Origin: Nitratireductor aquimarinus
GTDB lineage: Bacteria; Pseudomonadota; Alphaproteobacteria; Rhizobiales; Rhizobiaceae
DNA: 64,000 nt
Direction: 5' to 3'
NCBI RefSeq assembly: GCF_017255295.1
Contig: NZ_JAFKDE010000002.1
Span: 682,001 to 746,000, forward strand
Position 1 is the first letter of the stretch, and every line of letters starts with the position of its first letter. The notes under the pieces were generated by a model. That model worked only from the letters and a program-made list of their open reading frames with translations, was not told the DNA's origin and made no database searches. The position numbers and the translations under genes are program-made. This document shows, in pieces, positions 60,291-64,000 of this stretch.

Positions 60291-62279
60291 ATGAGCATCG
60301 AACTCGGTCATTTCGCCCTTGTCCTGGCCTTTGCTTTGGCGCTTGTCCAGATGTCGGTGCCGATCATTGGCGCGCAGCTCAGGAACGAAACGCTGATGCG
60401 GGTCGCGGAGCCTGCGGCGATCACCAGCTTCATGCTGGTCGCGCTGTCCTTCATGGCGCTGACCTCAGCCTATATCCAGTCGGATTTCTCGGTGCTGAAT
60501 GTGTGGGAGAACTCGCATTCGGCCAAGCCGATGCTGTTCAAGATCACCGGCACCTGGGGCAACCATGAAGGCTCCATGCTGCTGTGGGTTCTGATCCTCG
60601 TGTTCTTCGGTGCGCTGGTGGCGTTCTTCGGCCGCAACCTGCCTCTTTCGCTGCGGGCCAATGTTCTTGGCGTGCAGGGGGCGATCAGCTGCGCGTTCAT
60701 CATTTTCATTCTGGCGACGTCGAACCCGTTTGCGCGGCTTGATCCGGCGCCGATTGAAGGCCGTGACCTCAACCCCATCCTTCAGGACATCGGGCTCGCC
60801 ATCCATCCGCCGCTTCTCTATCTCGGCTATGTGGGCTTCTCGATTGCCTTTTCCTTCGCCATTGCGGCGCTGATCGAAGGCCGGCTCGATGCGGCCTGGG
60901 CGCGCTGGGTGCGTCCCTGGACGCTGGCCGCCTGGACCTTCCTGACGGGCGGCATCGCCATGGGTTCCTACTGGGCCTATTACGAGCTGGGCTGGGGCGG
61001 CTTCTGGTTCTGGGACCCGGTGGAAAACGCTTCGCTTCTGCCCTGGCTGGGCGGCACCGCGCTATTGCATTCCGCACTGGTGATGGAGAAGCGTTCCGCG
61101 CTCAAGATCTGGACCGTGCTGCTGGCGATCCTGACCTTCTCGCTTTCGCTGCTGGGGACGTTCCTCGTGCGCTCCGGCGTGCTGACGTCCGTCCACGCCT
61201 TCGCGACAGATCCTGCGCGCGGCGTGTTCATTCTGGGCATCCTTGTCCTGTTCATCGGCGGATCGCTGGCGCTCTTTGCATGGCGGGCGGCGACGCTGAC
61301 GTCGGGCGGGCTCTTTCAGCCCGTGTCGCGCGAAGGGGCGCTCGTTCTCAACAATCTGATCCTGACCACGGCGACGGCCACGGTGCTGATCGGCACGCTC
61401 TATCCGCTTCTGGTGGAGGCGGTGACGGGTGACAAGATTTCGGTCGGCGCGCCCTTCTTCAACCTGACATTCGGGCCGCTCATCCTTCCTCTGCTTGCAA
61501 TCGTGCCCTTCGGCCCGCTGCTTGCGTGGAAGCGCGGTGATCTCTGGGCGGTCTCGCAGCGGCTCATCTGGGCCTTCGGCGGGGCGCTGGCGGTTGCGCT
61601 TCTGGCGCTGGTTCTGGTGGATCGCACTTCGGTTCTGGCTGCACTGGGCATCGGCCTTGGCGCGTGGCTTGTGCTGGGGGCAATGACGGACCTCGTTATC
61701 AAGTCCGGTCTCGGCAAGGTTGCGCCTTCGGTTGCCTTCAGTCGCTTCAAGGGGCTGCCGCGTTCGGTGTTCGGCACAGCGCTCGCCCATGCGGGGCTTG
61801 GCCTCACCACCATCGGCATCGTGGCGGTGACCACGCTGGAGACGGAACGGATCGTCGCCATGGAGCCGGGCGAAGTCGTGGAAATTCATGGCTACAATCT
61901 GCGCTTCGACAGTTTCAGGCCCTTCACCGGGCCGAACTACACCGAGGATCAGGCGCGCTTCGTCCTGACGCGCGTGACCGGCAGGCAGCTTGGCGAAATC
62001 GTTTCGTCGAAACGCTTCTACACGGCGCGTCAGATGCCGACCACGGAGGCGGGCATCCGCACGCTCGGCGTGAGCCAGCTCTATGTTTCGCTTGGCGACC
62101 AGACGCCCAACGGCAAGATTGTCGTGCGGATCTGGTGGAAGCCGATGGTGACGCTCATCTGGCTTGGCGCGCTCGTGATGATGATTGGCGGCACGGTGTC
62201 GCTGCTTGATCGCAGGCTGCGGATCGGAGCACCCATGCCCCGCAAGAAAGCCGCTCTGGCGCAGGGCGGACAGGCATGA
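60291..62279 (+). CDS. ccmF: Haem lyase CcmF (CycK)
   Basis: A 662-residue membrane protein with about 15 helices that ligates haem to apocytochrome c. The tryptophan-rich haem-handling motif is [20 protein letters not shown], with conserved His in [18 protein letters not shown] and [19 protein letters not shown] 60291 follows GGAG at about 10 bases. It overlaps ccmH by four bases. Confidence 0.95.
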   Translation: MSIELGHFALVLAFALALVQMSVPIIGAQLRNETLMRVAEPAAITSFMLVALSFMALTSAYIQSDFSVLNVWENSHSAKPMLFKITGTWGNHEGSMLLWVLILVFFGALVAFFGRNLPLSLRANVLGVQGAISCAFIIFILATSNPFARLDPAPIEGRDLNPILQDIGLAIHPPLLYLGYVGFSIAFSFAIAALIEGRLDAAWARWVRPWTLAAWTFLTGGIAMGSYWAYYELGWGGFWFWDPVENASLLPWLGGTALLHSALVMEKRSALKIWTVLLAILTFSLSLLGTFLVRSGVLTSVHAFATDPARGVFILGILVLFIGGSLALFAWRAATLTSGGLFQPVSREGALVLNNLILTTATATVLIGTLYPLLVEAVTGDKISVGAPFFNLTFGPLILPLLAIVPFGPLLAWKRGDLWAVSQRLIWAFGGALAVALLALVLVDRTSVLAALGIGLGAWLVLGAMTDLVIKSGLGKVAPSVAFSRFKGLPRSVFGTALAHAGLGLTTIGIVAVTTLETERIVAMEPGEVVEIHGYNLRFDSFRPFTGPNYTEDQARFVLTRVTGRQLGEIVSSKRFYTARQMPTTEAGIRTLGVSQLYVSLGDQTPNGKIVVRIWWKPMVTLIWLGALVMMIGGTVSLLDRRLRIGAPMPRKKAALAQGGQA

Positions 62280-62752
62280 TGCGCAAGCCATTCAGCCTTC
62301 TGGCCGTGTCTGCGGCCGCACTCTTCCTGTCGTTGCAGCCGGTGGCGGCCGTGCAACCCGACGAGGTGCTGGAAGATCCGGCACTGGAAGCGCGCGCCCG
62401 CGATCTGTCGACCGAACTGCGGTGCATGGTCTGTCAGAATCAGTCGATTGACGATTCCGATGCCGAACTGGCGCGTGATCTGCGCGTTCTGGTTCGTGAT
62501 CGTCTTCAGGCGGGCGACAGCAATGAGGAAGTGCTCGACTATGTGGTCGACCGGTATGGCGAGTTCGTTCTTCTCAAACCGCGCTTCAGCTATCGCAATG
62601 CGCTCCTTTGGGGCGCACCGTTTCTCCTGCTGCTGATCGGCGGTGCGATCATTTATGCGAATGCCCGCCGTCGCGGAGCCAGCGCGGGTCAACAGGCGCT
62701 GAGCGCCGAGGAGAAAGAGCGGCTTGACCGAATCTTGAACGAGCGTGATTGA
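62276..62752 (+). CDS. ccmH: Cytochrome c maturation protein CcmH (CycL)
   Basis: A 158-residue protein with a signal peptide, the redox motif [16 protein letters not shown] (CxxC reducing apocytochrome Cys), and a C-terminal membrane helix ([20 protein letters not shown]). It lacks the large TPR region, which is in the separate CcmI. Last gene of the ccm operon; no degP-type protease follows. Confidence 0.95.
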   Translation: MMRKPFSLLAVSAAALFLSLQPVAAVQPDEVLEDPALEARARDLSTELRCMVCQNQSIDDSDAELARDLRVLVRDRLQAGDSNEEVLDYVVDRYGEFVLLKPRFSYRNALLWGAPFLLLLIGGAIIYANARRRGASAGQQALSAEEKERLDRILNERD

Positions 62753-62855
62753 GTTTTCGCTACGTCAAGCATTGCGTTGCGGGCGTTTCACCATAGCTTG
62801 AGCCTCTGGCTTCGGCCTGAAACGATCCATTGAGGCACACGCAAAAGGTAGGCGC

Positions 62856-64000
62856 ATGACCGCGAAAACACTCAAGCTCGCTTTCCCCGGCCATTCAGGG
62901 GCTGAACTGGCCGCGCGTCTCGATCTGCCCAACGGCCCGGTTCGCGCCTATGCGCTGTTTGCCCACTGTTTTACCTGCTCCAAGGATTTGCTGGCGGCGC
63001 GCCGGATTGCCGCCGATCTGGCGCGCAGTGGCATTGCCGTCCTGCGGTTCGATTTTACCGGGCTCGGATCGAGCGAGGGCGAATTTGCCTCCACAAACTT
63101 CTCGACCAATCTCGGTGACCTTCTAAGCGCTGCCGAATTCCTGAAAGAGCATTATGAAGCGCCAAGCGTCCTGATCGGGCATTCGCTTGGCGGTGCTGCC
63201 GTGCTTTCGATTGCGGCGCGTCTTCCTTCCGTCAAGGCGGTCGTCACCATTGGCGCACCTTCCGACACGGCGCATGTTCTCAGGCATCTCGGGGCATCGC
63301 CGGAGAGCATCGAAGCGGAAGGCGAGGTCGATGTCACCCTCGGCGGCCGCCCGTTCCGCGTTCAGCATCAGTTTGTCGAGGATGTGCGCTCGCATGCCCT
63401 GCTTGATGCCGTGGCTGCGATGCACAAGCCGCTTCTGGTCATGCATGCGCCGCTGGATGAGATCGTCGGCATCGAGAACGCCACGCAGATCTTCCTCGCC
63501 GCCAAACACCCCAAGAGCTTCGTATCGCTGGACAGCGGCGATCATCTTCTGACCGGGCAAGAGGATGCCGCGTTTGCCGCAAGTGTCATGACCGGCTGGC
63601 TTTCGCGCTACATCTCCGGCGATGAGCCGCAGGGCGAGGCGCCCATCGAGCATGTCCGTGTCATGGAGACGGGGCAGGGGAAATTTCAGAACGCAGTGCA
63701 GGCGGGTCGCCATCGGCTGTTTGCCGATGAGCCGGAAAGCTATGGCGGGATGGACAGCGGACCGTCGCCCTACGACTTCCTCTCCATCGCGCTTGGCGCC
63801 TGCACGACCATGACGCTGCGCATGTATGCAGACCGCAAGAAACTCTCACTCGGCCGGATCAATGTGGACGTCTCGCATGCGAAGATTCACTCCAAAGATT
63901 GCGCTGACTGTTCCGAAGCGCTGAGGGAGCAGGGGAAGATAGACCGGTTTGAACGGGTCATCGATGTGGAGGGAGACATTTCGGAAGAGCTGCGCGACAA
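62856..64000 (+). CDS. Alpha/beta hydrolase-OsmC fusion protein (partial)
   Basis: At least 381 residues, running off the right edge. Residues 1-250 are an alpha/beta hydrolase (VLRFDFTGLGSSEGEF, nucleophile in LIGHSLGGAAVLS, His in DSGDHLLTG). From about residue 265 an OsmC peroxiredoxin-like domain follows (SPYDFLSIALGACTTMTLRM, then KDCADC), whose Cys reduce organic hydroperoxides. The fusion is known in proteobacteria as a bifunctional family. The ATG is preceded by AAAAGG. Its last ~20 residues are missing. Confidence 0.88.
   Translation, partial: MTAKTLKLAFPGHSGAELAARLDLPNGPVRAYALFAHCFTCSKDLLAARRIAADLARSGIAVLRFDFTGLGSSEGEFASTNFSTNLGDLLSAAEFLKEHYEAPSVLIGHSLGGAAVLSIAARLPSVKAVVTIGAPSDTAHVLRHLGASPESIEAEGEVDVTLGGRPFRVQHQFVEDVRSHALLDAVAAMHKPLLVMHAPLDEIVGIENATQIFLAAKHPKSFVSLDSGDHLLTGQEDAAFAASVMTGWLSRYISGDEPQGEAPIEHVRVMETGQGKFQNAVQAGRHRLFADEPESYGGMDSGPSPYDFLSIALGACTTMTLRMYADRKKLSLGRINVDVSHAKIHSKDCADCSEALREQGKIDRFERVIDVEGDISEELRD

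Noticed and set aside
1-64000. tRNA, rRNA or CRISPR features
   Set aside because: No cloverleaf with CCA-type end, rRNA segment or regularly spaced repeats was found by eye.

Overview
The window looks like chromosomal DNA of a high-GC alphaproteobacterium of the order Hyphomicrobiales (Rhizobiales), probably near the Phyllobacteriaceae. The main reasons are a MucR/Ros-type regulator, a FeuP/FeuQ-like two-component pair preceded by a small exported FeuN-like protein, several small families typical of rhizobia (DUF1491, DUF5330, DUF6456, DUF6107, TIGR03808), paired DUF1254/DUF1214 proteins, and a gene transfer agent (GTA) structural cluster of the Rhodobacter capsulatus type. No rRNA, tRNA, CRISPR array or insertion sequence was seen.

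Layout. 1-6.7 kb: a partial betI repressor with its likely operator, a thiolase, a DUF3750 protein, a rhizobial-type asparaginase, an AraC/GyrI-like regulator, a Tat-exported repeat protein, and an AbrB/MazE-like antitoxin next to a broken Doc toxin gene. 6.8-19.4 kb: methylmalonyl-CoA mutase (two subunits), a HerA-like ATPase, an L,D-transpeptidase lipoprotein, a haloacid dehalogenase, a branched-chain aminotransferase, superoxide dismutase, cytochrome c', a diheme cytochrome c and oligopeptidase B. 19.9-25.8 kb: a complete seven-gene mrpABCDEFG cation/proton antiporter operon. 26.2-38.0 kb: mucR, an orphan DnaA domain IV protein with a DUF6456 partner, sufE, a membrane sensor histidine kinase, peptidoglycan-binding and DUF proteins, and a class A penicillin-binding protein.

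38.2-55.4 kb is a GTA/HK97-type head-tail cluster on the plus strand: terminase small and large subunits, portal, DUF6107, prohead protease, major capsid, connector, head closure, a small ORF, DUF3168, major tail protein, two tail chaperones, a short tape measure, DUF2460, DUF2163, NlpC/P60 peptidase, a 1319-residue tip protein and a small holin-like protein. There is no integrase, repressor or replication gene, so it reads as a GTA and not a prophage. Between portal and DUF6107 sits a 2.4 kb islet of lower and mixed GC. It holds a portal-coupled lysozyme-like toxin candidate broken by a frameshift in a G7 run, a very AT-rich membrane protein, two immunity-like ORFs, and a second toxin-like remnant preceded by an in-frame 25-bp copy of the portal 3' end. 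This is the most unusual structure in the window.

55.5-64 kb: feuN-like/feuP/feuQ, a small surface lipoprotein, the cytochrome c maturation operon ccmI-ccmE-ccmF-ccmH, and a partial alpha/beta hydrolase-OsmC fusion. The Ccm operon would mature the CXXCH cytochromes encoded at 15.8-17.3 kb. Several intergenic palindromic repeats recur, one of them inside the GTA cluster just ahead of the tape measure gene.
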